Below, piece after piece: positions 1 through 6,890 of a stretch of 43,041 nucleotides of DNA. How positions within the stretch are numbered: the first letter of the stretch is position 1; every line of letters begins with the position of its first letter. The translations under genes and the position numbers were made by a program. The notes under the pieces are model-generated. The model ran no database searches. It was not told the origin of the DNA and saw only the letters and a list, made by a program, of their open reading frames with translations. The stretch is from JAJZEO01 sp964350315 (lineage in GTDB: Bacteria; Chlamydiota; Chlamydiia; Chlamydiales; 2-12-FULL-49-11): assembly GCA_964350315.1 (NCBI GenBank), contig CAYGJD010000014.1:1-43041 (forward strand). The letters run 5' to 3'.

Positions 1-1
1 G

Positions 2-43
2 GGCGGCCTTAATATTGGCGGCGGCCTCGGATTCAAGTATTAA
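2..43 (+). CDS. C-terminal end of a CDS cut by the window edge, possibly an outer-membrane barrel
   Basis: Frame 2 reads 13 residues, GGLNIGGGLGFKY, then a stop. The rest lies upstream of the window. The glycine-rich alternating pattern and terminal aromatic residue would suit the last strand of an outer-membrane beta-barrel, as in the complete barrel protein at 27530-28252 that ends in RF. The fragment is too short for assignment. Confidence 0.4.
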   Translation, partial: GGLNIGGGLGFKY

Positions 44-60
44 CCTTTTGGAGAAGAATT

Positions 61-156
61 ATGTTAAAAAAATTAATCCTCTTTTCTTTTCTCTCCCCCA
101 CAAATGTTAAAGATCGTATAATACAAATCGCCTTGTGTGGTTCGAATTTCTTATAA
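61..156 (+). pseudogene. Signal-peptide-like 31-codon ORF, possibly a truncated exported-protein gene
   Basis: An ATG at 61 follows a GGAGAAG Shine-Dalgarno sequence at 51-57 and begins MLKKLILFSFLSP, which looks like the start of a signal peptide. The ORF stops at 156 after 31 residues. It runs into the left arm of the inverted repeat at 121-229, so one reading is a secreted-protein gene cut by that element. A chance ORF is the alternative. Confidence 0.25.
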
Positions 157-229
157 CGTGACGAAGGCAAAAATCTTTGTTTGGCCAGGAGCGATAGACA
201 CAAAGTTGTCCGCTCAAGGCGATTTGTAT
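121..229. repeat. 109-bp segment bounded by a perfect 15-bp inverted repeat
   Basis: ATACAAATCGCCTTG at 121-135 is the exact reverse complement of 215-229. Just inside, TGTGG on the left matches AGCGG read from the right arm, so the similarity extends imperfectly to about 20 bp. The 79-bp interior contains no convincing gene. A MITE-like remnant or a long-stem RNA structure are both possible. No clear target-site duplication can be read beyond a TA near each end. Confidence 0.5.
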
Positions 230-313
230 CTATGAAAATTAGAGGCAAAGGCCGAGGTGGGAACCTTTATCAGACCTCTAATATAAAAATATTTCACTAC
301 TAAGGAGATCGTT

Positions 314-487
314 ATGTTAAGTTTAGCAGGAGCCGGAATAAGATTAGGTGTCGGAGGCGCTCTTTTAAACGATCTTTTAGGTCAACTTCATCCTGAAGTC
401 GAAGGTGATGAACTTGAGAGTGGTGACTACCAATCTTTTGTTGACGGGCTCTGCAGCAAAGATCAGATCATTCAGAAAGTGTATTAA
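314..487 (+). CDS. Small 57-aa protein of unknown function
   Basis: An ATG at 314 lies 6 nt after a good AGGAG Shine-Dalgarno (303-307). It opens a 57-residue ORF with a glycine/leucine-rich N-terminal half (MLSLAGAGIRLGVGGALL) and an acidic second half ending in QKVY. The first 20 residues could form a short hydrophobic helix. The last 20 bp overlap the 3' end of the convergent TetR gene. I recognise no family. It could be a real small protein or the start of a decayed gene. The ribosome-binding site is the main support. Confidence 0.45.
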   Translation: MLSLAGAGIRLGVGGALLNDLLGQLHPEVEGDELESGDYQSFVDGLCSKDQIIQKVY

Positions 488-1091
488 CTAGTAATTGTGC
501 CAACCATTTTTCATACTCGTTAGATGTCCATCCCTGTTCTATAACAAACATTCTGTATATATCACGTCCCGTGAATGCCCACAAAATATCTCGAGCCTTA
601 TTCACATCTAATTTTTTAGAAAGCGATTTTTCTTTCGCCATTGCCTTTATTGTTACTTCCTGTCTTGAATGTCGACGCATTTCTCTTTCTTTTTCAAGCT
701 CTTTGAATTCGGGTGCCAACACAATGGCACCACGTAAAATTTCCATTTGCTCTTTTTCAGCGTCATATATCCGACGAGCAATTTTTGCAGAGTAAAGAAG
801 CCGCTCTTTTGGAGATGCTGCTTTATTACTCTTTTCAACAAGAGTATCAAACTTGTCTTTTGGGAATACTTCGTCCATTAGAGCTCGAAGTATCCCCCTT
901 TTTGACTGAAAATGAGAATAGATAGTAGGTACCGAAACATTAGCAACTTGAGCTATCTTTTCAATCGTTACGCACTCAAACCCCTCTGATTCAAAAAGAT
1001 TTTTTGCAGAAAAAAGAATACGCTCTTTCGTCTCAGCTGCCCCTGCATTTCTAGCTACTGACTTGTAAGGTCTTTTTTTGATCTTTGACAT
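468..1091 (-). CDS. TetR/AcrR family transcriptional regulator
   Basis: This 207-aa protein has the usual TetR length. Residues about 20-70 form the TetR_N helix-turn-helix, from TKERILFSAKNLFESEGF through IAQVANVSVPTIYSHFQSK. The helical remainder fits a ligand-binding and dimerisation domain that I cannot assign to a ligand. The start codon lies inside the consensus promoter of the divergent SnoaL-like gene at 1149, so TetR binding there could repress that gene and itself. No Shine-Dalgarno is visible upstream, so the start rests on the domain boundary. The family is secure; the regulated pathway is unknown. Confidence 0.9.
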   Translation of the reverse strand: MSKIKKRPYKSVARNAGAAETKERILFSAKNLFESEGFECVTIEKIAQVANVSVPTIYSHFQSKRGILRALMDEVFPKDKFDTLVEKSNKAASPKERLLYSAKIARRIYDAEKEQMEILRGAIVLAPEFKELEKEREMRRHSRQEVTIKAMAKEKSLSKKLDVNKARDILWAFTGRDIYRMFVIEQGWTSNEYEKWLAQLLVNTLSE

Positions 1092-1130
1092 ATTGGATAT
1101 AGTTTACTATAATGAATTCGATTTGTCAAA
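1085..1130 (+). promoter_or_regulatory. Consensus sigma70 promoter with flanking inverted repeat (putative TetR operator)
   Basis: TTGACA at 1085-1090 and TATAAT at 1108-1113 are separated by exactly 17 bp, a perfect consensus promoter reading toward the gene at 1149. The heptamer TTTGACA (1084-1090) recurs inverted as TGTCAAA at 1124-1130, bracketing the promoter. A smaller ATAG-N4-CTAT dyad (1099-1110) lies in the spacer. A promoter this strong beside a divergent TetR gene suggests repression. Which dyad is the operator is inference. Confidence 0.6.
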
Positions 1131-1148
1131 AACAAAAAGGAGATATCT

Positions 1149-1499
1149 ATGAAAGACACCGTTTCTACAGGAGTAGCGTATTACACAGCACTTGGACAGA
1201 AGAGCCTGGAAGAGGTGAAAAAACATCTGCATCCTGATATTCAATTTACAGACCCACAGGAAAAAGTAATCGGAAAGGAAGCTGTTCTCAAAGCGGCAAA
1301 AGGATTCACTGGCATTTTTAAAACTTTAACAATTCACGCAAAATTTGGCTCCGAAGATCAAGCAATGATTATTTATGACGTAGAAATCCCTGGTTTTGCC
1401 AAAAAATTGCGCGCCGCCTCGCTACTAAGCTTTAAAGAAGGACTCATTTCAAAGATCGATCTTATCTACGATACTCTCTGCTTTTTAGAAGGAAAATAG
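1149..1499 (+). CDS. SnoaL-like (NTF2-fold) protein
   Basis: This 116-aa protein has the length and pattern of single-domain SnoaL-like/NTF2-like proteins: an N-terminal helix (VAYYTALGQKSLEEVKKHL), then HPDIQFTDPQEKVIGKEAV and beta strands. Family members include small-molecule isomerases, cyclases and hydrolases, but the substrate cannot be read from sequence. An AAGGAGAT Shine-Dalgarno lies 5-6 nt before the ATG. It is transcribed from the consensus promoter shared with the divergent TetR gene, which probably controls it. A degenerate frameshifted copy of residues about 23-50 is present at 4733-4800. Confidence 0.75.
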   Translation: MKDTVSTGVAYYTALGQKSLEEVKKHLHPDIQFTDPQEKVIGKEAVLKAAKGFTGIFKTLTIHAKFGSEDQAMIIYDVEIPGFAKKLRAASLLSFKEGLISKIDLIYDTLCFLEGK

Positions 1500-1522
1500 A
1501 GGTCAACCCAGACACTATAATT

Positions 1523-1993
1523 CTATCGGGGTGTATTCGGAATTAACTTTTGGAAGATGCCGATCATACACTCCCTTTCCTCTACAGTAAGCTTATGAAA
1601 AAACTCTGCATCTTTTGTCTCAACTGCAGGCATTGCTTTCTTAAGAATATCTGACCCTTTAACTGTTAAAATATGATTTTTTGCTCTTCCATCGGAAGAT
1701 TTTTCACGCATAATGAGCTCATTTTTCTCAAGTCCTCTTATGATCTGCGAAACAGTGTTTGGATCAAGCCCCGCCATTTTACCAATAAGAGCTTGAGTCA
1801 CACGATCCCCTTTCCTGGTTAACCACCCTAAAGTAGCAAGAATGACAAATTGCGGATGAGTCAGATCTATTGATTTTAGCATCACTTCAATCGAACTACG
1901 CCACGCTGTGCTGATATGCCATAAAAGGAAGCCAGGACTACGATCTGGAGTGTCGTGAACACTAATCTCTTTAAAATTGATGCTTTTCTTCAT
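1523..1993 (-). CDS. MarR family transcriptional regulator
   Basis: This 156-aa protein has a MarR winged helix: HPQFVILATLGWL, then QALIGKMAGLDPNTVSQIIRGLEKNELI for the recognition helix, and the wing DGRAKNHILTVKG. It is the last gene of a VOC-EVE-MarR operon. Its ATG overlaps the EVE stop codon as ATGA, and a GGGAG Shine-Dalgarno sits 7 nt upstream inside the EVE gene. MarR proteins usually repress their own operon and respond to small phenolic or oxidising ligands. The ligand here is unknown. Confidence 0.9.
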   Translation of the reverse strand: MKKSINFKEISVHDTPDRSPGFLLWHISTAWRSSIEVMLKSIDLTHPQFVILATLGWLTRKGDRVTQALIGKMAGLDPNTVSQIIRGLEKNELIMREKSSDGRAKNHILTVKGSDILKKAMPAVETKDAEFFHKLTVEERECMIGIFQKLIPNTPR

Positions 1994-2412
1994 GATTCCG
2001 CTCCCATTGCTTTTGCTATAATTTGAAAGTCTTCTTGCGAGACTTCAAAACAACCTCTCCTGAAAGGAAATCCCCATTTTTGCTTATCCTTTATAAAAGA
2101 TAATTTATCCAACAGGGTTTGGATAGAAGTCTCTCGGGAATTTACAAAAGATACATCACGCCGCCAAGGAATAAAATCTTCACTCATAGCAAAAGGATAA
2201 GCATCACCATCTTTAAGTTTTCCTATTGCTGTAAAAGATTGGCAGGACTCCTTCTGTCTAAATTTAATAGTGGGAGAATAATAAACGATCCAATCCCCCT
2301 CCTCCATTCGATTTAATGGACCCGGTTTTCCATGACAGACTTGAGCAAATCCTCCCAATACACCTCCTTGTACATGTTCTTTAGATGCTACTCCTATCCA
2401 ATATCGTGCCAT
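1990..2412 (-). CDS. EVE domain protein (UPF0310-like)
   Basis: This 140-aa protein matches stand-alone EVE-domain proteins: it opens MARYWIGVASKEHVQGGV and contains LNRMEEGDWIVYYSP and FTAIGKLKDGDAYPF. EVE domains share the PUA/YTH-like fold, and some members bind modified bases in DNA or RNA. The function of the short stand-alone form is not established. It is translationally coupled to both neighbours: the start shares one base with the VOC stop (TAATG) and the stop overlaps the MarR start (ATGA). An AGGAG Shine-Dalgarno lies in the VOC 3' end. Confidence 0.8.
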   Translation of the reverse strand: MARYWIGVASKEHVQGGVLGGFAQVCHGKPGPLNRMEEGDWIVYYSPTIKFRQKESCQSFTAIGKLKDGDAYPFAMSEDFIPWRRDVSFVNSRETSIQTLLDKLSFIKDKQKWGFPFRRGCFEVSQEDFQIIAKAMGAES

Positions 2413-2783
2413 TACTTCTCCTCCTGGAGTTTGTATATTCTGATTCTGTGTCCATCAGGATCAACAATAACAAAAGTGCGTCCAAAATCCATGTCAGTAG
2501 GCTTCTGAGCAACTGTTACATGCTTTTTCCCCCATTCTTCATAAAGAGCATCTACATTTTCTGCAGGGAAACATATTTCAAGCGCCCCAGCAGGCGCATC
2601 TACTCGAGGCTCCGCAGTGTATTTAGACCATAAGCCCAACATGACACCATTTTTTAAAGCAAACATGACAAAAGTCGATGATTCTTCAATAGGCTTTAAG
2701 TTAAGAATTTCTTGATAAAAGAGACTACTTTTCTGCGGATTGGCAACAAAAAGTAGGGTAAATCCTAAAGTGGGACTAAACAT
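2412..2783 (-). CDS. VOC superfamily (glyoxalase/bleomycin-resistance-like) protein
   Basis: I start this 123-aa protein at the ATG at 2783 (MFSPTLGFTLLFV) because it follows an excellent TAGGAGGTG Shine-Dalgarno. An in-frame ATG 11 codons upstream, at 2816, has none. The fold signs are FVANPQKSSLFYQEILNLKP at the N-terminus and FGRTFVIVDPDGHRIRIYKL at the C-terminus, the typical closing strand of VOC domains. Members bind metals or drugs, or isomerise aldehydes. The substrate is unknown. It is first in the VOC-EVE-MarR operon, divergent from the MerR-TipAS regulator, which suggests drug- or electrophile-responsive control. Confidence 0.8.
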   Translation of the reverse strand: MFSPTLGFTLLFVANPQKSSLFYQEILNLKPIEESSTFVMFALKNGVMLGLWSKYTAEPRVDAPAGALEICFPAENVDALYEEWGKKHVTVAQKPTDMDFGRTFVIVDPDGHRIRIYKLQEEK

Positions 2784-2817
2784 AACACCTCCTAAGTCTG
2801 AGTTCATATCCCACATT

Positions 2818-2910
2818 GTACGTATACGTACTAATTACGTCTACAGAATTCAGCCTTTTAAATTTTTCAGAAAAGCTATTGACCCTAACGTATACGTCAT
2901 TGTGTATAAT
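2818..2910. promoter_or_regulatory. Divergent control region with two ACGTATACGT palindromes; MerR-type promoter
   Basis: On the plus strand, TTGACC (2879-2884) and TATAAT (2905-2910) are 20 bp apart, a long spacer typical of promoters that MerR proteins activate by DNA distortion. The perfect palindrome ACGTATACGT (2888-2897) sits in that spacer. The same ten bases recur at 2820-2829 inside a 14-bp perfect palindrome, GTACGTATACGTAC (2818-2831), next to a possible minus-strand -10 (TACAAT) for the VOC gene. Two identical sites, one per divergent promoter, suggest the MerR protein controls both. Confidence 0.65.
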
Positions 2911-2957
2911 GTGAGCATCTTTTAAAATCCTAGGGATATTAAAAGGATAAAAGGTCG

Positions 2958-3734
2958 ATGGCTTATACAGTTAAAAAATTAAGTGAAATCTCAGGAGTAA
3001 CAGTTCGAACTCTTCACTTTTATGAAGAGGAAGGTCTCCTTAAACCCTTATATTATGGGTCGAATGGATATCGGTACTACGAGGAAAAAGAGCTGCTCCA
3101 GTTACAACAAATCCTATTCTTTAAAGAGCTTGGTTTTACGATAAAGCAAATCAAGAAAGTTATAGGAAAGGGTGATTTCGATCAGCTTTCTGCTCTTCAT
3201 TCGCATAGAAAGTCTTTGAATCAAGAGAGGGGAAAAATTGGACAACTGCTTAAAACCATCGACAAAACAATCAAACACTTAAAAGGAAAAAAGAAAATGA
3301 AAGATAAGGAAATTTTTGATGGTTTCAATATCACTTTAGTGAAAAAAGCAAAAGGGAATGAGCCTTATTCTGCTGCAGAAGAAATTGTTGGTAAAAGTGT
3401 AAGAAGCCCGACTAAAAATGCCGAGGATGTTGAGAAAAGAGGCAAAGCATTTTATGAAAATGCTACGGAAACAGCACATGGTATTTTTAAGGAACTTGTC
3501 CATTGTATTGAAAAAGGATTGACTCCAAACTCCCACGAAGTACAACGCATTATCAAAAAACATCATGCATTTATAGATCAAATCCAAGATGCAACCCAAG
3601 AAGTGTATAAGGCGATGGCTGAGCTTTACCAAAAGCATCCAGAATTCAGGAAACAACTAGACCCATTCCACCCAAAACTTGCTGAGTTCATGTCTAAAGG
3701 GATGATTATTTTTGCTGATAAGGAACAAATCTAA
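2958..3734 (+). CDS. MerR family regulator with TipAS drug-binding domain
   Basis: This 258-aa protein has the size of TipAL/Mta-type regulators. Residues 1-70 are the MerR DNA-binding domain (MAYTVKKLSEISGVTVRTLH, then FYEEEGLLKP and GYRYYEEKEL), followed by a dimerisation helix (about 75-115). Residues about 145-255 resemble the TipAS antibiotic-recognition domain, with the helical stretches FKELVHCIEKGLTP and HHAFIDQIQDATQEVYKAMA. Such proteins bind diverse drugs and activate promoters with 19-20 bp spacers, including their own. The region upstream has exactly that spacing with a palindrome in it. Probable targets are itself and the divergent VOC-EVE-MarR operon. Confidence 0.87.
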   Translation: MAYTVKKLSEISGVTVRTLHFYEEEGLLKPLYYGSNGYRYYEEKELLQLQQILFFKELGFTIKQIKKVIGKGDFDQLSALHSHRKSLNQERGKIGQLLKTIDKTIKHLKGKKKMKDKEIFDGFNITLVKKAKGNEPYSAAEEIVGKSVRSPTKNAEDVEKRGKAFYENATETAHGIFKELVHCIEKGLTPNSHEVQRIIKKHHAFIDQIQDATQEVYKAMAELYQKHPEFRKQLDPFHPKLAEFMSKGMIIFADKEQI

Positions 3735-3740
3735 GAACGT

Positions 3741-3773
3741 TAACCATAGGGGGTAAAGCACCCCCTATGGTTA
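3741..3773 (+). terminator. 13-bp perfect hairpin after the MerR gene
   Basis: TAACCATAGGGGG (3741-3753) pairs perfectly with 3761-3773 around a 7-nt loop. It begins 6 bp after the MerR stop codon. There is no T-run, so it is either a Rho-assisted or transcript-stabilising hairpin rather than a classical intrinsic terminator. Confidence 0.6.
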
Positions 3774-3903
3774 CACACTAGGCTAGATAAAAATTGCAGG
3801 CACACCCTTTAACTAATCCTATAATTGCATGCTAAATTTTCTTTACTTTTTTAACATAAATACGTAAATTTTTCCTAATTTTGTAGATGACAAGGACAAA
3901 AAG

Positions 3904-4755
3904 TTGGGTGCATTAGTAAGAGTCCAGGAAGGAATACCTCCCGAATTTATTTCAGAATCAAAAAACAAGTCAGAGAGAGAAGCGTGCACACGAATCTTAT
4001 CCTACGTTGTGGCACAAGTTAAACACTTAGCCAATCGATTTTTTAATTGGATTAAGCAACTTTGCTGTTTTCAAAGCCAATCACAAAAAAACGAGCTTAA
4101 CATCCACTCCCTTCCCTTAAAACAACTTTCTCAACGTATAGATCGGATTGTCAACACAATGCTATTAGTCGATCCTGTAAAGAAAGAGAACGCAAAAAAT
4201 AGCATCTGTAGACTTTATCAAACTTATGAAGAGAAATATGGCAAAGATAGAATTTGTTATTCTTTGGTTCCGTCACCGATGGAAATGAGCCCATTCGATC
4301 GCACTAAAAATCCTGGTCTATTAATGAGTGTATTTGTGATAACTCCAATTAGAAACCTTCTTCTCAAGGAAAGAATTCATCTTTCACTTTTATCTGGTGC
4401 CCCTCCTTTATGGGAAGGACCTATTAAAAATCCACTCTCTCTTCTAAATATTCCGAATGATCCTGCTACTGCTAAATTTGATTCCCTGACTGAAAGTGAC
4501 CCTTTGCGTTCTTTACAAGAGTCTAAAGATATTTTACTTAAGAACAGGCACCCCTCTGATTATCATAGAAAAATCGAAGATTCTACTTCAATGCGGGAAC
4601 AAATAGATCGGATTTGGTCTCAACAAACAGATTTTACTTTTTATTACAATGACACTCCTGATAATCTTTCTTTCTATACCAAAGGTCTCCACTTTTGTGT
4701 AATCGATACTGAATCAAGATGCATTAGTAGACATGAAGAAATTTTTGCATCCTAA
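3904..4755 (+). CDS. Protein of unknown function, 283 aa
   Basis: This long ORF has no ATG near its 5' end. The TTG at 3904 is supported by an AAGGA Shine-Dalgarno (3892-3896) 7 nt upstream. The protein is soluble-looking, with no signal peptide or clear membrane segment and a Cys-containing early stretch (WIKQLCCFQSQSQK). I recognise no family. The last codons run into a frameshifted SnoaL-like remnant (4733-4800), so the C-terminus may be altered by a rearrangement. A lineage-specific protein or a decaying gene are both possible. Confidence 0.5.
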   Translation: MGALVRVQEGIPPEFISESKNKSEREACTRILSYVVAQVKHLANRFFNWIKQLCCFQSQSQKNELNIHSLPLKQLSQRIDRIVNTMLLVDPVKKENAKNSICRLYQTYEEKYGKDRICYSLVPSPMEMSPFDRTKNPGLLMSVFVITPIRNLLLKERIHLSLLSGAPPLWEGPIKNPLSLLNIPNDPATAKFDSLTESDPLRSLQESKDILLKNRHPSDYHRKIEDSTSMREQIDRIWSQQTDFTFYYNDTPDNLSFYTKGLHFCVIDTESRCISRHEEIFAS

Positions 4756-4800
4756 TGTTCAATTGGTATACCACAGGAAAAAGCAATCGAAGAAGCGGCA
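4733..4800 (+). pseudogene. Frameshifted remnant of a SnoaL-like gene
   Basis: In the frame of the ATG at 4733 the sequence reads MKKFLHPNVQL, close to VKKHLHPDIQF of the SnoaL-like protein at 1149. After a shift, 4771 onward reads PQEKAIEEAA, close to PQEKVIGKEAVLKAA of the same protein. Nucleotide similarity is strong over 4745-4790 against 1227-1266, and a short segment is missing before GCGGCA. The remnant overlaps the end of the unknown protein at 3904-4755, so the 63-aa ORF at 4733-4924 should not be read as an intact gene. Confidence 0.5.
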
Positions 4801-4908
4801 AGTTTTGCATCTTAAAAATTCTGAACACATCAGAAGTGAAAACCTTCAAAAAAACAAAGAGCCAGAAAATGTTCTAGCCCTCTTAATATCTGAGTTGTTA
4901 CAGGTTTA

Positions 4909-5343
4909 CTACTCTTTGAAGTAAGCATCTGCTAATCCCAGAGCAGAACCAAGCCACAGTCCTTCCTTCTTAAAGAAGACCGCATCTTTATTTCTAAAAA
5001 TACGACAATATCCTTGATCTCTTTTACCAGAGTCATATCTAAACCCTGTATTGTAAACCAATCCAAACGGGTCTTGGGATCGATCAAACTCTACATCAGA
5101 TGGAATTTCTAACACCATCTGGCCGCCCTTTGTGTAGATAAAGTAATCAATATCAGGATTATTTTCAGCAATTTCAAATGCCTCTTCAAGAGAGATATTT
5201 CTAGCAACATGGACAACGTTTCCATAATCAGAGGCTTTATACTGCGCTACATCCTCTTGCACTCTAAAACCATTTCTCTGTGTTGCTGATAGCAAACCTA
5301 AATTCATGGCACTACAAACAATTAAAAATAAAACATACTTCAT
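4909..5343 (-). CDS. Exported protein of unknown function (full-length copy of a duplicated gene)
   Basis: I start this at the ATG at 5343, giving 144 aa, because a GGGAG Shine-Dalgarno lies 6 nt upstream. The longer reading to 5394 lacks one. MKYVLFLIVCSAMNLGLLSA is a signal peptide. The mature part has one compact domain with EEAFEIAENNPDIDYFIYTK, then GGQMVLEIP and a Tyr/Phe/Cys-rich C-terminus (YCRIFRNKDAVFFKKEGLWL). I recognise no family. The 5' 276 bp of the coding region and its leader are duplicated at 6615-6939, where the C-terminal third is lost. This copy appears intact. Confidence 0.65.
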   Translation of the reverse strand: MKYVLFLIVCSAMNLGLLSATQRNGFRVQEDVAQYKASDYGNVVHVARNISLEEAFEIAENNPDIDYFIYTKGGQMVLEIPSDVEFDRSQDPFGLVYNTGFRYDSGKRDQGYCRIFRNKDAVFFKKEGLWLGSALGLADAYFKE

Positions 5344-5392
5344 CGCATTCTCCCTTAGTTGTTTAAAAACGAATCCTTTGTAGTACACCCTC
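5068..5392. repeat. 325-bp duplicated segment, copy 1 (partner 6615-6939)
   Basis: 5068-5392 aligns without gaps to 6615-6939 at a constant offset of 1547. I count eight mismatches, all transitions and all in the first half (the coding 3' side). The signal-peptide and leader half is identical. The two copies lie in direct orientation and flank the gene at 5543-6481, so recombination between them could delete or amplify it. Confidence 0.85.
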
Positions 5393-5545
5393 AATTTTTA
5401 TTCCAATCAAAAATTCTGAATCCGTCTCTCCACCTCAATTCTTATCGTGCTAAGACTAAAAACATAACTGAATGTTTCCTTTTAATATATCTTGAAATAA
5501 ATGACTGTTTTTCTTTAAATTCTTCTCAAAATAAATGGGTGAGTG

Positions 5546-6481
5546 ATGCAAATCTCTGAGAGTCGTTTAAATAGTCCTTACAATCCTGCCGGAGATTTTT
5601 TGAATGGTGAGAGTATCATCGTGTTCGGGGATACGGTTCATGACCCAGCTCTTCAGGCTGCAATGATTGACTCTAATTTAAGCAGATTTGAGCCTACTGT
5701 TCGCTCTATAGAAGATCCTCAACGGATCGACCACCGTTATTCCAAAATGGAAATTTGCAAAATAGCAGTGGGAAAAATTTTAGAAAACAAACGCCTTCTC
5801 ACAATCGTGATAGCTACTCTAGCTATGAGTATTATATCTATGACCTTTTGGGTCCTCTCAGCTAGATCATTAGTTAATTTTTATCACAAATACAAAAATG
5901 GAGATCTTATAAGATATATTTATCGTGGAATTCCTGGCCCAGTAAGGCCCATAATCTTAGGTGATGTAGTTGGAGAAGGTCTAGACCTGCTAATGATGAA
6001 CGCACTTCCTACCGCAGCCTTTTTGATACTTATCTTTACTTCAGGCAGCTTAATTTATAAAGAAATTAACTCATTGCAACATCGTAAAGTAGTCGTACGC
6101 AAAATCACAAACCTTCCCTCTTCAGGAGCATTGCTTACTTGTGTAGTAAAGGATTTTTTTACTGGTAAACAACTTTCTATATCAGAGGTAAAACGACCAG
6201 GAAAACTTACAATTGGTACTGACACAGGAGATGTATGGAAGATGATCAATCGTGTTTTATCCATGGAAAAAGTCTATGCTTACCCTTCTAAAAATGTGAC
6301 AATGACCTCTCCGGAAATAGAAAAACTTAACTCCGACATACGAAACCTTTTTGACATAAGAGACTTGAGTTTTTTCAATTATAAGTTCCCTAAGGATAGA
6401 AAAGAGGCGTTTCTGAAACTTTTACCTAGCTCAACTATTCATAAATATGATTTGATTTCACTTTTTGGACAAAAAAATTAG
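5546..6481 (+). CDS. Putative two-helix membrane protein of unknown function
   Basis: I prefer the ATG at 5546 (311 aa). A GTG at 5543 directly before it is the alternative. Two hydrophobic segments are visible: about residues 85-107 (LLTIVIATLAMSIISMTFWV) and 148-171 (ALPTAAFLILIFTSGSLIYK), separated by about 40 mostly polar residues. The long N-terminal part is soluble and there is no signal peptide. Chlamydial inclusion-membrane proteins also have paired hydrophobic segments, usually with a shorter connector, so that identity is only a suggestion. The gene sits between the two 325-bp direct repeats. Confidence 0.55.
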   Translation: MQISESRLNSPYNPAGDFLNGESIIVFGDTVHDPALQAAMIDSNLSRFEPTVRSIEDPQRIDHRYSKMEICKIAVGKILENKRLLTIVIATLAMSIISMTFWVLSARSLVNFYHKYKNGDLIRYIYRGIPGPVRPIILGDVVGEGLDLLMMNALPTAAFLILIFTSGSLIYKEINSLQHRKVVVRKITNLPSSGALLTCVVKDFFTGKQLSISEVKRPGKLTIGTDTGDVWKMINRVLSMEKVYAYPSKNVTMTSPEIEKLNSDIRNLFDIRDLSFFNYKFPKDRKEAFLKLLPSSTIHKYDLISLFGQKN

Positions 6482-6491
6482 CCCCTCAAAG

Positions 6492-6610
6492 ACTAAGGAT
6501 TTTTTAACTGATCTTGCACCTTTATAGGAATAATTGATGCAATTGTGGCAAGTATTGGGATGATTTCTACTCTTCCTAAAAACATCAAGGCCATTAGACA
6601 CCATTTGACC
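6492..6610 (-). pseudogene. 3' fragment of a trkH-type K+ transporter gene
   Basis: 6492-6610 aligns ungapped with 9407-9525, the 3' end of the intact trkH-like gene (offset 2915), with roughly 8-9 mismatches. Read on the minus strand it still encodes a clean tail (VKWCLMALMFLGRVEIIPI and onward to QDQLKNP and a stop), but has no start. The truncated exported-protein copy reads into it in another frame and stops after five codons. The changes relative to the intact gene include conservative substitutions, suggesting the fragment came from a paralogue or an old duplication. Confidence 0.75.
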
Positions 6611-6890
6611 CCTCCGGGTCTTGGGATCGATCAAACTCTACATCAGATGGAATTTCTAACACCATCTGACCGCCTTTTGTGTAGACAAAGTAGTCAATGT
6701 CAGGATTATTTTCAGCAATTTCAAACGCCTCTTCAAGAGAGATATTTCTAGCGACATGGACAACGTTCCCATAATCAGAGGCTTTATACTGCGCTACATC
6801 CTCTTGCACTCTAAAACCATTTCTCTGTGTTGCTGATAGCAAACCTAAATTCATGGCACTACAAACAATTAAAAATAAAACATACTTCAT
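6594..6890 (-). pseudogene. Truncated copy of the exported protein, fused out of frame to the trkH fragment
   Basis: From the ATG at 6890 this is nearly identical to the exported protein at 4909-5343: same signal peptide and Shine-Dalgarno, one visible substitution (YFIYTK to YFVYTK). After FDRSQDP the sequence leaves the gene at 6614/6615 and enters the trkH fragment, adding EGSNGV before a stop. The C-terminal third of the parent, including its Cys and aromatic residues, is missing. Most of the differences in the coding part are synonymous. It could still be expressed and exported as a short form. Confidence 0.7.

Noticed and set aside
33..248. 71-codon minus-strand ORF
   Set aside because: It runs across the inverted-repeat element and has no ribosome-binding site or family; probably a by-product.
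4733..4924. 63-codon ORF as an intact gene
   Set aside because: Its N-terminus is a frameshifted SnoaL-like remnant and the rest has no support, so I list it only as a pseudogene fragment.
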